From JAAZLS01 sp964463285 (GTDB lineage: Bacteria > Bacillota > Dethiobacteria > DTU022), in contig CAYXBB010000013.1 in the NCBI GenBank assembly GCA_964463285.1, positions 1 to 43,327 on the forward strand: 43,327 nt of DNA. The letters run 5' to 3'. The notes beneath the pieces were generated by a model. That model was not told the DNA's origin and ran no database searches. It saw only the letters and a program-made list of their open reading frames with translations. A program made the translations under genes and the position numbers. The first letter of the stretch is position 1. Each line of letters opens with the position of its first letter. Below are positions 25,077 through 33,514 of the stretch, in pieces.

Positions 25077-25913
25077 TCATTTTTGTTTGCGCCCGCTTAT
25101 CTCCCAGGCCAGTTGTCGATCGTAGCTGTCATCCAGGTGGGGGCGGGGTTTGAACGGCAGAATTTCCTGGGAGAACGGAGTTCTTTGAAGTTGTAAATTG
25201 TAAGCGAACAGCAGCAGGTTTTCCAGGTTAACTATATCTTCGCAGTTGTAACGCAACAGCAGCTTTAAAGCACGAGGGTCTCCATTTAGGTGCTTTTGCC
25301 ATAATGACACTGCCGACGCCCCGTTCAGGTAGCATAGAGGTTCTTCCCTTAGGATACCGATTTTTTGTTCCAGGAATTTCAGATTGACCTGCTGGTTAAA
25401 ATTTCCCAGCAGCCGGTACAGATCGATATGAAGTTGCGGCGACAGATGGGGGAAATCTCTTTGTAAGAATGGGAGATCAAAATACTGGCCCTTAAAGGTA
25501 ACCCAGAAACGGTTGGCCTCCAGCACACTGATTGCTTCTTTTAGGTTAACATTCCGGGAAAAGGCTTTAACCTTCTTTCCATCATAAATTCCAATTACCG
25601 TGATATCATCGTTGACAATATCCAGACCGGTGGCTTCAAGGTCTAGATAAATTGCCTCCTCCTGAAATTCGCGAATCACTCGCCAGTGCAGTCCCGGTGC
25701 CAGGCGGTTAATGAAATAAGAGAGATCCTTTTCTGCCAGGGCTTTCTGGGAATGAACCAGTTTTTCAGTTAGCCACCGATATGCCCGACGGGGCAGCCAA
25801 GGGCGAGGGCCGGAACGAAACAAATCATCCCAGTTGCAAATGCCCCTCTGCCATAAAAAAGATTCCAGGGCAGTAGATATTCCCGGTAAGTGGGCAAAGG
25901 TGTGAGTAATCAT
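25077..25913 (-). CDS. RNase H-fold 3'-5' exonuclease (YprB type)
   Basis: A 278-residue protein with a DEDD-type exonuclease core: YLDLEATGL supplies the first Asp and Glu (about residues 90-98), FKGQYFDLPFL the second Asp, and RYNCEDIVNLENLL the last acidic residue. The N-terminal 60 residues (HLPGISTALESFLWQRGICN) look like a helix-hairpin-helix or similar nucleic-acid contact. This matches the YprB-like ribonuclease-H-like exonucleases. The gene starts seven bases after the stop of the cNMP/CBS/DUF294 gene, so they form an operon. In other bacteria DUF294 proteins are also found with DnaQ-like exonucleases, so the pair may be functional. Confidence 0.82.
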   Translation of the reverse strand: MITHTFAHLPGISTALESFLWQRGICNWDDLFRSGPRPWLPRRAYRWLTEKLVHSQKALAEKDLSYFINRLAPGLHWRVIREFQEEAIYLDLEATGLDIVNDDITVIGIYDGKKVKAFSRNVNLKEAISVLEANRFWVTFKGQYFDLPFLQRDFPHLSPQLHIDLYRLLGNFNQQVNLKFLEQKIGILREEPLCYLNGASAVSLWQKHLNGDPRALKLLLRYNCEDIVNLENLLLFAYNLQLQRTPFSQEILPFKPRPHLDDSYDRQLAWEISGRKQK

Positions 25914-25920
25914 CTAGAGG

Positions 25921-27882
25921 TCACCTGTATGGCATATTAATAATGTGCTCGTAATAATGTTTGGTAATAGATAAGATCCGGCTAACCAGTATAAGGGATT
26001 GCTTGAGTAAAGCCAGGTCGTGAAGGCTTAGTTTATCGATATCGATCATATTGTCGGGTTCTTCTCCCCGCTCCAGTTTTGTATAGGCATCCTGTATTCT
26101 CAATCTCATCAAATCCTCGTAAGCAGTCTTGATTTCTTTAAGCTCTATTTTAAAGTCGGCGTTGAAGGATTTTTCTTCCAGGATCCGGTCGATCCTTTCC
26201 ATGGTGTTTGTTTCCTGAATTCCATAACGCAGGCAAAAGATTCGCACGCAATCAACCACGTGAATACAACCATCAAGTTTTATGTTTATTAGTTTTTCCC
26301 TGCGGGTACCTCGTCGGGTTCTGATTTTACCGAAAAGTGTGAGAGGGGTGCCTTTAAACAAAGCATTGTCAGCCAAAGAAATTTGCGATAAATTTTTTCT
26401 CTTAAATACTACGGTAACATATTTTTTCAGGGCGTGGCTGAGCTCGGCTGAACCAAACATATACCGGAAGTCCAGAAAAATGCTCATTTGCATAACCGCC
26501 TTTTCATCGGAGCTTAAATAGGCCGCCCACCTGCCGGTAACAGCTCTCCATTCTTCAAGCGATCGACACCAATCTTTATTGCTGGCCATCACTTTGCCAC
26601 CGCACCTTTTAAAACCGGCGGCCTCCAGACCCTCAACTATCAGTTCTCCCAGTCTTAAAAAATAGGAGCGCAGAATTTCCGTCTGCCCTTCCGGATCAGC
26701 AAAGATAATCGCATGGTCCTGATCAGTCTGGGAGTACTGTTCGCGCCTCCCGCTGCTGCCCATGGTGATCAGGCAAAATTGTGACGGAGGCATGCCCTTT
26801 TCCTGGATGATTTTGTCCAAAGCCAGCTCGGCTACCCTTCTGTAAATCCGATCATAGAATCCGGTAATAATGGCACACATCTCTGAAGCGGTAGCTCTTT
26901 CGTTTAGCAGTACCTGGATAACCTGTTCTACCGAAAGCCTGACCCTGCCCAGGCTTTCAAAGTTATCCAGCATTTCAATTTCGTTTATTATGCTTAGGGG
27001 TTTGGCGGTTTGGATGCTGGTGATATCTTTGGTGGTAATAATTCCGGTTAAAATCCCTTTATCAACCACCACGATGTGTTTGAGGTTGTGCCTGGCCATC
27101 AGCAAAAAAGCCTGAAAGGTAAAGGCTTCGGAGTTAACCGTGATCAGGGGACTGCTCATGATTTGGATGGCCTTAAGCTTTATAGCCTGTTCAAGGTTTT
27201 TATGTCCCAAAACCCTGTTCACCAGATCTCTTTCGGTGATGATCCCTACCGGTCTTTCACCTTCCGGCACCTGTTTGGTTACCACTACCGAGCCGATATT
27301 ATATCGGGCAATTATCTGGGCCACCTCGATTACACCCTCTTCGCAGGTACAGGTGTGGACAGGAGAGTTCATTATCTCGGTTACCCGGCTCCTTAACAAG
27401 GGTTCCTTGGATCTCTGGTTATCTTCGAACATGTACTTTGTGTACAGGGTGCGCATGCGTTCTACCAACAGGCGGGTAATTTGACCTGAAAATTGGTTGT
27501 TCCGGGAAAATATAACGTTGAATTCTTCCTCGGGCAAAGTTAAACATTCCGTTTTTTCCAATGCTTTAACAGATCCGGGATATTCATCCCCGGTAAAAAG
27601 ACCGGTTTCTCCAAAAAAATCATGGGGGTGGCGGTAGGCCACAGCCCGGGATATTCCCTGACTATCGGAAACTTCAATTTCTACCTTTCCGGAGACGATC
27701 AAAAAGAGTACCTGGCGGGGCGGTTCTCCCTGTTTTAGTAATATTTCACCGCGATTGAAAGTTAACAGCCCTGAGTTTTCAACCAGTAGGCTTATTTCCT
27801 GCCCGGGAAGCAGGTTAAAGGGATAAACCTTTTCCAGGAACTTTTTTCTTTCTGCTAATTGCAAATATGACTCCCCTTTCAC
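25921..27882 (-). CDS. cNMP-binding, CBS-pair and DUF294 nucleotidyltransferase-like protein
   Basis: A 653-residue multidomain signalling protein. In order: a cyclic-nucleotide-binding domain (residues about 15-140; FNRGEILLKQGEPPRQVLFL, HPHDFFGETGLFTGDEYPGS), two CBS domains (about 165-300; IMNSPVHTC, GIITERDLVNRVL, IMSSPLITV, GIITTKDI), a GlnD-like nucleotidyltransferase (about 370-420; TMGSSGRREQYSQTDQDHAI, both metal-binding Asp present) and a DUF294 C-terminal helical domain. It probably modifies a protein or makes a nucleotide in response to two ligands; the target is unknown. The GTG start has AGAAGGA ten bases upstream; a TTG at 27861, preceded by AAAGGGGAG, is a serious alternative. 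Promoter at 27953-27981. Confidence 0.9.
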   Translation of the reverse strand: MKGESYLQLAERKKFLEKVYPFNLLPGQEISLLVENSGLLTFNRGEILLKQGEPPRQVLFLIVSGKVEIEVSDSQGISRAVAYRHPHDFFGETGLFTGDEYPGSVKALEKTECLTLPEEEFNVIFSRNNQFSGQITRLLVERMRTLYTKYMFEDNQRSKEPLLRSRVTEIMNSPVHTCTCEEGVIEVAQIIARYNIGSVVVTKQVPEGERPVGIITERDLVNRVLGHKNLEQAIKLKAIQIMSSPLITVNSEAFTFQAFLLMARHNLKHIVVVDKGILTGIITTKDITSIQTAKPLSIINEIEMLDNFESLGRVRLSVEQVIQVLLNERATASEMCAIITGFYDRIYRRVAELALDKIIQEKGMPPSQFCLITMGSSGRREQYSQTDQDHAIIFADPEGQTEILRSYFLRLGELIVEGLEAAGFKRCGGKVMASNKDWCRSLEEWRAVTGRWAAYLSSDEKAVMQMSIFLDFRYMFGSAELSHALKKYVTVVFKRKNLSQISLADNALFKGTPLTLFGKIRTRRGTRREKLINIKLDGCIHVVDCVRIFCLRYGIQETNTMERIDRILEEKSFNADFKIELKEIKTAYEDLMRLRIQDAYTKLERGEEPDNMIDIDKLSLHDLALLKQSLILVSRILSITKHYYEHIINMPYR

Positions 27883-27952
27883 GGGAATTATCCTTCTTAG
27901 GTGACCGGAAAAACTAAATCGGCCTTGTCAAGCAGTTTAAACAATCAACTAA

Positions 27953-27981
27953 ATTATAACAATATTGGGCCCGGTTGCCAA
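27953..27981 (-). promoter_or_regulatory. Promoter of the cNMP/CBS/DUF294-exonuclease operon
   Basis: Read leftward: TTGGCA (27976-27981), a 17-base spacer and TATAAT (27953-27958), about 70 bases before the GTG start. Confidence 0.75.
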
Positions 27982-28206
27982 TAGGCAATGTAAATGGATG
28001 CCGGATCTCTTTCAACTTGAAAAAAATGAATTGAGAAAAGATTTTCCGCAGCTGTATTGTAGCTTATGAAGTTTTTCCTTTTAACTACATCGGTGGAAGC
28101 TAACAAATAAATATTTTCCGGAAACCATTGGCAGGGTTTTTTCAGAACAAAGCGAATAAAGTTAGAGTTGTTATATTTTTATCACCCAAAGGGATGATAC
28201 CGAAAC
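27982..28206. other. Divergent intergenic region ahead of the antiporter operon
   Basis: Together with the promoter to its left this is a 324-base gap between divergent operons. It is AT-rich and contains a TTTTCCGGAAA palindrome near 28111-28124 and a TTATATTTTTAT stretch near 28169 that could hold a rightward -10 box. I could not find a convincing -35 partner. The 28207 gene has only a weak ribosome binding site (AAAGGGATGAT). Confidence 0.4.
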
Positions 28207-30372
28207 ATGTTTGAAACCGCAGCATTCACCACCAATGCCCAAGAATATCTTATCGTTTGCATTTTGTTTCTACCTTTGGCAGGAACCGTGGCCATTGCTT
28301 TTTTAAAACGTCATGAAATCCTGCGCAATTTAGCCTCTGTCCTGGCCGGTGGGGTGATTTTCATATATTGTGGGTTGCTTCTATTAAAGGCCCTGCAAGG
28401 CCCGGTTATTTTTGATTGGCCGCTGTTCATGGGGATTGGCCTTCATTTCCGGGTAGACATATTTGGTGCGTTGTTTGCTTTTTTTTCTGCACTGATCTGG
28501 TTTTTGGCGATACTTTTCTCCTGGGGGTATATGTCTCATCAACATGCACGGGCTCATTTTTATTCCTGGGGATACCTGCCTCATCAACATGCACGGACCC
28601 GTTATTTCATTTTTTTGATGCTGACTCTGGGAGGCTGTCTCGGTGTCTTCCTGGCCGGTGATCTATTCAGCCTTTTCCTTTTTTTTGAGATGATGTCGTT
28701 AACATCTTATGTCCTGGTTATCCACAACGAAACCGAAGAGGCGATGAACGCCGGACTTAATTATCTTTACTTTAGCGTTGCCGGCGGTCTCTTCCTGCTT
28801 ACAGGGATTATGCTGCTCTATTCTACTACCGGCACCATTTCTTTAATTCCCCAGTTGAGCCAGCTGGAGGGCAGTGGATCTGTTCGCTATTATATTGCTG
28901 TCTTGCTGATCGTTGGTTTCGGGATCAAGGCCGGGATGCTACCCCTGCATATCTGGCTTCCCAAGGCCCACCCGGTAGCTCCTTCCCCGGCCAGCGCCCT
29001 TCTTTCCGGGATCATGATAAAAGTAGGAGCCTATGGTATTATCCGGGTATTTAATCTGGTGCTGACTCCGGCGAAACCCGGGGCCGACCTTTGGCGGTTC
29101 ACGGAAGAAACCGGTTATATAATCGTTTGGATCGCTGTGGCGACCATGTTTTTTGGTGCGCTGATGGCTCTTTTTCAATCAAATCTCAAACGTCTTCTCG
29201 CCTACAGCAGTGTAAGCCAGATGGGTTATATTCTGTTGGGCGTGGGTTGTGCGGCATATCTGGGTTACCAGGGACCGATCGGTTTTACCGCATTTACCTA
29301 CCATATCCTTAACCATGCCTTTTTCAAATCCGGACTATTCCTGATGGCCGGAGCGATTTACGCCCGCACCGGCGAAGAAGAACTTACGGGGCTGGGCGGT
29401 TTGGCCGGAAACTCACCGGTCACCGCCATGGCCTTTTTTACGGCTGCGGCGGGGCTGGCCGGCTTCCCTGGTTTTAACGGTTATATCAGCAAAACTTTGC
29501 TGCACCATGCGGTGGTTGAAGCCGCCACTGATGCCTACCCGGCAAATCTGCAACCGGCCGAATTTATTTTTATGTTAACGGGAGCACTGACGGCATGCTA
29601 TGCTTTCAGATTATTCTCCGGTATATTTACCGGCTCAAGGCCTGCCCACCTGGCAGGTATTGAAAGAGAAACCCTTTCCGAACAGCTTATCTTTGGCGCA
29701 TTCGGTGCAGCAATAATTTACCTGGGCCTTTTTCCCCACACCGTGATTAACCGGTTGATATTACCGGCAGCCGGGGGATTCGTCCTGGATAGCGGTGCTT
29801 TTGTCCATCTCAAACAACTTTATTTTCTGGGAGCTGCAGATCTGCTGGGTGCGGCTGTCCCCATTTTTTTGGGATTGCTTCTCCTTTATGGTCTCCGGAA
29901 AATAAAGTTGTCGGGCAAAATAGAGGCGCCTTTTCACCTCAGCATCGACTATTTATTCTACACCCCGGTTAGCCGCTACTCTAAGGCCCTGTTTACGGTG
30001 GCCGGAGGGGCAGTGGAGAAGGTGATAGATGGATTTTACCTGGACCTGCCCGTAGCCTGTGGAAGGATCTCCCACGGCCTGAGATTCTTTGAGGATAACT
30101 CAATTCCTGAAGTAGGCCGCCGGATCAATCGGGCAGCCGCGCAAACAAGGGAATCAACCTATAAACTTTGGGCCTCTGGAGTAAATGGAGCCTTCTCCTG
30201 GTTTTCCCGCTTTGCGAAAGGGGCCTTCCGTTTCCTTACGCAGATCGATTACCGGCCCCAGGGCAGTAAAATATTCTTAACCATCAATATTTCGAACCTT
30301 GATTTCGATATTGTATTTATAATGATCTATCTGATGTTGATCATGGCGATGTTGTTGCTGTTCAATACCTAA
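28207..30372 (+). CDS. NuoL/HyfB-like antiporter subunit 1 of the rightward operon
   Basis: A 721-residue polytopic protein of the complex I/Mrp proton-translocating family. Family residues are present: Glu in LFFEMMSL (TM5), Lys in GFGIKAGMLPLHIWLPKAHP (TM7), Lys in GIMIKVGAYGIIR (TM8) and Lys in FNGYISKTLLHHA (TM12). After the antiporter core, roughly residues 580-721 form a long, largely amphipathic helical stretch followed by a last hydrophobic helix (FDIVFIMIYLMLIMAMLLLF), reminiscent of the lateral helix and final helix of NuoL. Its closest relative in the window is the gene at 35448. A 45-base tandem duplication sits in the loop after the third helix. First gene of four, 23 bases before the next. 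Confidence 0.9.
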   Translation: MFETAAFTTNAQEYLIVCILFLPLAGTVAIAFLKRHEILRNLASVLAGGVIFIYCGLLLLKALQGPVIFDWPLFMGIGLHFRVDIFGALFAFFSALIWFLAILFSWGYMSHQHARAHFYSWGYLPHQHARTRYFIFLMLTLGGCLGVFLAGDLFSLFLFFEMMSLTSYVLVIHNETEEAMNAGLNYLYFSVAGGLFLLTGIMLLYSTTGTISLIPQLSQLEGSGSVRYYIAVLLIVGFGIKAGMLPLHIWLPKAHPVAPSPASALLSGIMIKVGAYGIIRVFNLVLTPAKPGADLWRFTEETGYIIVWIAVATMFFGALMALFQSNLKRLLAYSSVSQMGYILLGVGCAAYLGYQGPIGFTAFTYHILNHAFFKSGLFLMAGAIYARTGEEELTGLGGLAGNSPVTAMAFFTAAAGLAGFPGFNGYISKTLLHHAVVEAATDAYPANLQPAEFIFMLTGALTACYAFRLFSGIFTGSRPAHLAGIERETLSEQLIFGAFGAAIIYLGLFPHTVINRLILPAAGGFVLDSGAFVHLKQLYFLGAADLLGAAVPIFLGLLLLYGLRKIKLSGKIEAPFHLSIDYLFYTPVSRYSKALFTVAGGAVEKVIDGFYLDLPVACGRISHGLRFFEDNSIPEVGRRINRAAAQTRESTYKLWASGVNGAFSWFSRFAKGAFRFLTQIDYRPQGSKIFLTINISNLDFDIVFIMIYLMLIMAMLLLFNT
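28519..28608 (+). repeat. In-frame tandem duplication of 45 bases
   Basis: Units 28519-28563 and 28564-28608 lie head to tail and encode SWGYMSHQHARAHFY and SWGYLPHQHARTRYF. The middle CATCAACATGCACGG is identical. The five other antiporter-like paralogues that align over this loop have only one copy (for example SYMEHEQNRGRFF at 35448). The second copy matches the family continuation better, so the first looks like the inserted one. Confidence 0.9.
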
Positions 30373-30395
30373 GGAAGGGATCTTATAAGGAACTG

Positions 30396-31862
30396 ATGAC
30401 CAACTTTTTACCCCTGGCTACAATTGTTTTCCCCCTTGTAGGAGCGCTGATCATCCGCTTTCTTGGTACAGAGGAGAAGATTTGGCGTCACCTGACGGCC
30501 TTTCTATCCATATTTCTTACCTTCGCCGCGGTAGTCGGCATGCTTCCCTATACATTAGCGGGCGAAACCATTGATTTACGCCTTTTTACACTGATTCCCC
30601 GGTTGCCTTTTTATTTCCGGGTTGATTCTCTGGGAATGGTTTTCGGGCTGGTGTCATCAACCCTCTGGGTGCTGGCTGTAATCTACTCGATGGGCTACAT
30701 GTCTGGGGAGGAAAACCAAAAGGGCTATTTTGTTTTCTTTGTTCTTTCTGCCTCCGCAACCATGGGGGTGGCCTTTGCCGGCAATCTGTTTACCCTGTAT
30801 ATATTTTACGAATATCTGACCATCTGCACCTTTCCATTGGTGGTGCATACCCGAACTGCAGAAGCTACCCGGGCGGGCATAAAATATATTGTCTACGGGT
30901 TTGGAGGCGGCGCGCTTATCCTGGCATCGCTTTTTGTTATCCAGGGCATGACCGGCACCCTTGATTTTACGATCGGTGGGATCTTCGGTCCGGTCAGCCC
31001 CCAAAACCGAAGCTTGCTGGTGCTGATTTTCATTCTCTGCATTACCGGTTTCAGCACAAAATCAGCAGTAATGCCCTTGCATTCCTGGCTTCCCGGGGCC
31101 ATGGTCGCCCCTACTCCGGTGAGCGCTCTCTTGCACGCCGTGGCTATTGTCAAGGCGGGGGTATTCGGTGTTATCCGGGTTTTCTACTCCCTGTACGGGG
31201 TGGAAACGCTACGGGAACTGAACCTTACCAGCTACCTGGCGGTGATAATTTGTTTTACTATCATTGCCGGATCAATAATGGCGATTAGGCAAGATCTACT
31301 TAAACTACGGCTGGCATATTCTACCATCGCTCAACTGGGCTATATCACTTTAGGTACACTTATGCTCACGCCAACCGGCCTTACGGCGGGGCTGATCCAT
31401 ATTGCCAATCATGCGGTAATGAAAATTACTCTTTTTTTCTGTGCGGGAATCATTATTACTGTTACCGGAAAAACCAGACTGGCGGAAATGGCCGGTGTAG
31501 GGCGCCGCCTGCCGCTGACCATGTTTGCTTTTGCTATCGGGGCTTTTGGTCTGATGGGAATACCGCCGATTTGCGGGTATGTAAGTAAATACTACCTGCT
31601 TACCGCGGGTTTCAGTACGGGAAAACCGGTTTATGCCTATGTAATTTTGCTCAGCTCCTTGCTCAATGCCATATACTATTTACCAATTATTATCAACGCA
31701 TTTTTTAAGGAGGGTTCCTTCGAAAGGAGCCGGGGGCTGGAAGCGCCCTGGACCATGCTTGTTCCGACTTTGGTCCTGGCGGCGGCGGCAGTGCTGCTCG
31801 GTCTTTTTGCCGGTTATACCACTATTCCCCTGATTGAAGCCGCGGTTAAAGCCAATTTTTAG
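30396..31862 (+). CDS. MrpD/NuoN-like antiporter subunit 2
   Basis: A 488-residue polytopic protein with about 14 membrane helices. TM5 carries the Glu in LYIFYEYLTICTFPLVVHT; TM7 has the Lys in GFSTKSAVMPLHSWLPGAM; TM8 the Lys in AVAIVKAGVFGVIR; TM12 the Lys in CGYVSKYYL. The GAMVAPTPVSALLHAVA signature groups it with the gap-containing gene at 37468-38927 rather than with its neighbours. The ATG has AAGGA four bases upstream. It lies 30 bases before the third subunit. By family it moves H+ or Na+ as part of a larger complex, but no electron-transfer partner is encoded here. Confidence 0.9.
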   Translation: MTNFLPLATIVFPLVGALIIRFLGTEEKIWRHLTAFLSIFLTFAAVVGMLPYTLAGETIDLRLFTLIPRLPFYFRVDSLGMVFGLVSSTLWVLAVIYSMGYMSGEENQKGYFVFFVLSASATMGVAFAGNLFTLYIFYEYLTICTFPLVVHTRTAEATRAGIKYIVYGFGGGALILASLFVIQGMTGTLDFTIGGIFGPVSPQNRSLLVLIFILCITGFSTKSAVMPLHSWLPGAMVAPTPVSALLHAVAIVKAGVFGVIRVFYSLYGVETLRELNLTSYLAVIICFTIIAGSIMAIRQDLLKLRLAYSTIAQLGYITLGTLMLTPTGLTAGLIHIANHAVMKITLFFCAGIIITVTGKTRLAEMAGVGRRLPLTMFAFAIGAFGLMGIPPICGYVSKYYLLTAGFSTGKPVYAYVILLSSLLNAIYYLPIIINAFFKEGSFERSRGLEAPWTMLVPTLVLAAAAVLLGLFAGYTTIPLIEAAVKANF

Positions 31863-31892
31863 AGGTGTCACCGGAGGGGGTTTTCAAAAGCA

Positions 31893-33401
31893 ATGATTGC
31901 AAACGAGCTCTCTTTTAGTACAGTGCCCCTGTTGATGATCCTGATTGTTCTCGGCTGCGGTGCGCTTATTTTGCTGGTGGGGCCTCTTTCGGAAAAAATG
32001 GCTCGAACCCTCTTTCTATTATCGGCCCTGGTGCCGGCCGCACTTGCATTTTTGCTGCTGCGCGATCTTGCTGCCGGCAAGGTTCCGGGGATCCGCTTTC
32101 CCGGTTTATTCCCCCCGGCGGGCCTGGGCTTTAGGGTGGATCATCTGAGCCTGTTCCTGGTTATGCTATTCTCCCTTTATGGGCTGATCCTGTTCATTTA
32201 TGTGCTGGATTATGCTTTGGGAAACCCCCGCCGGATCTCCCTATGGGGAGGGCTCTCTCTGACCTTGGGAGGGGCTCTGGGAGTGGTCATGGCCGGGGAT
32301 CTGTTTACTTTTTTCCTGTTCTTTGAATTCATGTCGCTGATGTTTTTTGTGTTGATTGCCAATCCCCAAACCGAGAAATCCACCGGGGCAGCTACAAAAT
32401 TTCTTTTTATGACCATCATCGCCGGTGTAGCACTCTTTTTGGCCCTGGCTTTAACCTATCTCCAGGCGGGAACGGTAGCCCTGGGGCAGAGCCCCTTTTT
32501 TGTTCCGGGCACACTGCCTGCCTATGCAGCTTTTGCCGGTTTCATGATTGCCTTCGGGATTAAATCCGCAGTCTTCCCGCTGCATCTGTGGATGCCTGAT
32601 GCCTATACTTTTGGGCCCGTTCCAGCGGCGGCTATTTCTTCGGGGATGCTTTTAAAAACCGGGGTTTACGGAATAATCCGGATATTTCACGATATCTACG
32701 GCCCGGAGTTGATTCGGGAACGACATTGGGATGTCTTGCTTATTCTGCTGGCCACTGTTACCATCCTTTACGGTTCCCTCAATGCTCTTACCCAAGACGA
32801 TTTGCTCCGGCGCCTGGCTTATTCGGGGATTGCCCAGATCGGCTATATTCTGCTGGGAATTTCGCTGCTTACCGAAAGCGCCTTGATCGGAGGTATCTAC
32901 CACATCTTTGCTCATGCTGTTATGAAGGGGTGCCTTTTTCTTTGTGCGGGAGCTATTATTAATGTTACCGGAAAGCGCAAGATCAGTGAACTGGGCGGCA
33001 TAGGACTGAAGATGCCGCTGACTATGCTTGCCTTCACCGTAGCCGGTTTGACGGCGGTGGGGGTGCCTCCCCTGAACATATTTGTGAGCAAGTGGTTTAT
33101 AGGGCAGGGCGCCCTCCAGGTGGGCCAACCGCTGCTCCTGGTCTTGCTGCTGGTAAGTAGTATGCTTAACGCCGCTTACTACCTTCCCATTTCAATTGCC
33201 GCCTTTTTAGGGCGTCCGCCTCGGGATCGCCGAAGAGCCGGCTCAGGTTTTCGGATCAAAGAGGTTTCGCCGGCGCTGCTGGTTCCGATGTTAGTACTTG
33301 CTTTCTGCGGCTTTGGCTTTATCCTGGTTACGCCGCAAAACTGGCCCCTGGAACTGGCAAGGCTGGCGGCGCAGGCGTTGATGAAAACTCCCCTTCCTTA
33401 A
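31893..33401 (+). CDS. MrpD/NuoN-like antiporter subunit 3
   Basis: A 502-residue polytopic protein. Conserved residues: Glu in FFLFFEFMSLMFFVL, Lys in FGIKSAVFPLHLWMPDAYTF, Lys in SGMLLKTGVYGIIRIF and Lys in LNIFVSKWFIGQGAL. Compared with the others, the motif after the TM7 Lys reads WMPDAYTFGPVPAAAIS, so it forms its own branch. It begins 30 bases after subunit 2, with GGAGGGGG somewhat far (12 bases) from the ATG. A hairpin lies between it and the next gene. Confidence 0.9.
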   Translation: MIANELSFSTVPLLMILIVLGCGALILLVGPLSEKMARTLFLLSALVPAALAFLLLRDLAAGKVPGIRFPGLFPPAGLGFRVDHLSLFLVMLFSLYGLILFIYVLDYALGNPRRISLWGGLSLTLGGALGVVMAGDLFTFFLFFEFMSLMFFVLIANPQTEKSTGAATKFLFMTIIAGVALFLALALTYLQAGTVALGQSPFFVPGTLPAYAAFAGFMIAFGIKSAVFPLHLWMPDAYTFGPVPAAAISSGMLLKTGVYGIIRIFHDIYGPELIRERHWDVLLILLATVTILYGSLNALTQDDLLRRLAYSGIAQIGYILLGISLLTESALIGGIYHIFAHAVMKGCLFLCAGAIINVTGKRKISELGGIGLKMPLTMLAFTVAGLTAVGVPPLNIFVSKWFIGQGALQVGQPLLLVLLLVSSMLNAAYYLPISIAAFLGRPPRDRRRAGSGFRIKEVSPALLVPMLVLAFCGFGFILVTPQNWPLELARLAAQALMKTPLP

Positions 33402-33407
33402 AATGTC

Positions 33408-33438
33408 CCACCTTGAGATAGCTCACCCTTCAGGGTGG
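33408..33438 (+). other. Intercistronic hairpin between subunits 3 and 4
   Basis: CCACCTTGA (33408-33416) pairs with TCAGGGTGG (33430-33438), nine pairs with one G-U pair. A competing small hairpin CACCC-TTCA-GGGTG (33424-33437) shares the right arm. No T-tract follows, so it is more likely an mRNA processing or stability element than a terminator. Confidence 0.45.
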
Positions 33439-33514
33439 AGGAATTGATAAAGGTTACCTTAGGATTTAAAGAATGCCGGCTAGTCCATATTGCCGGACAG
33501 GAGGTGGATAACCC

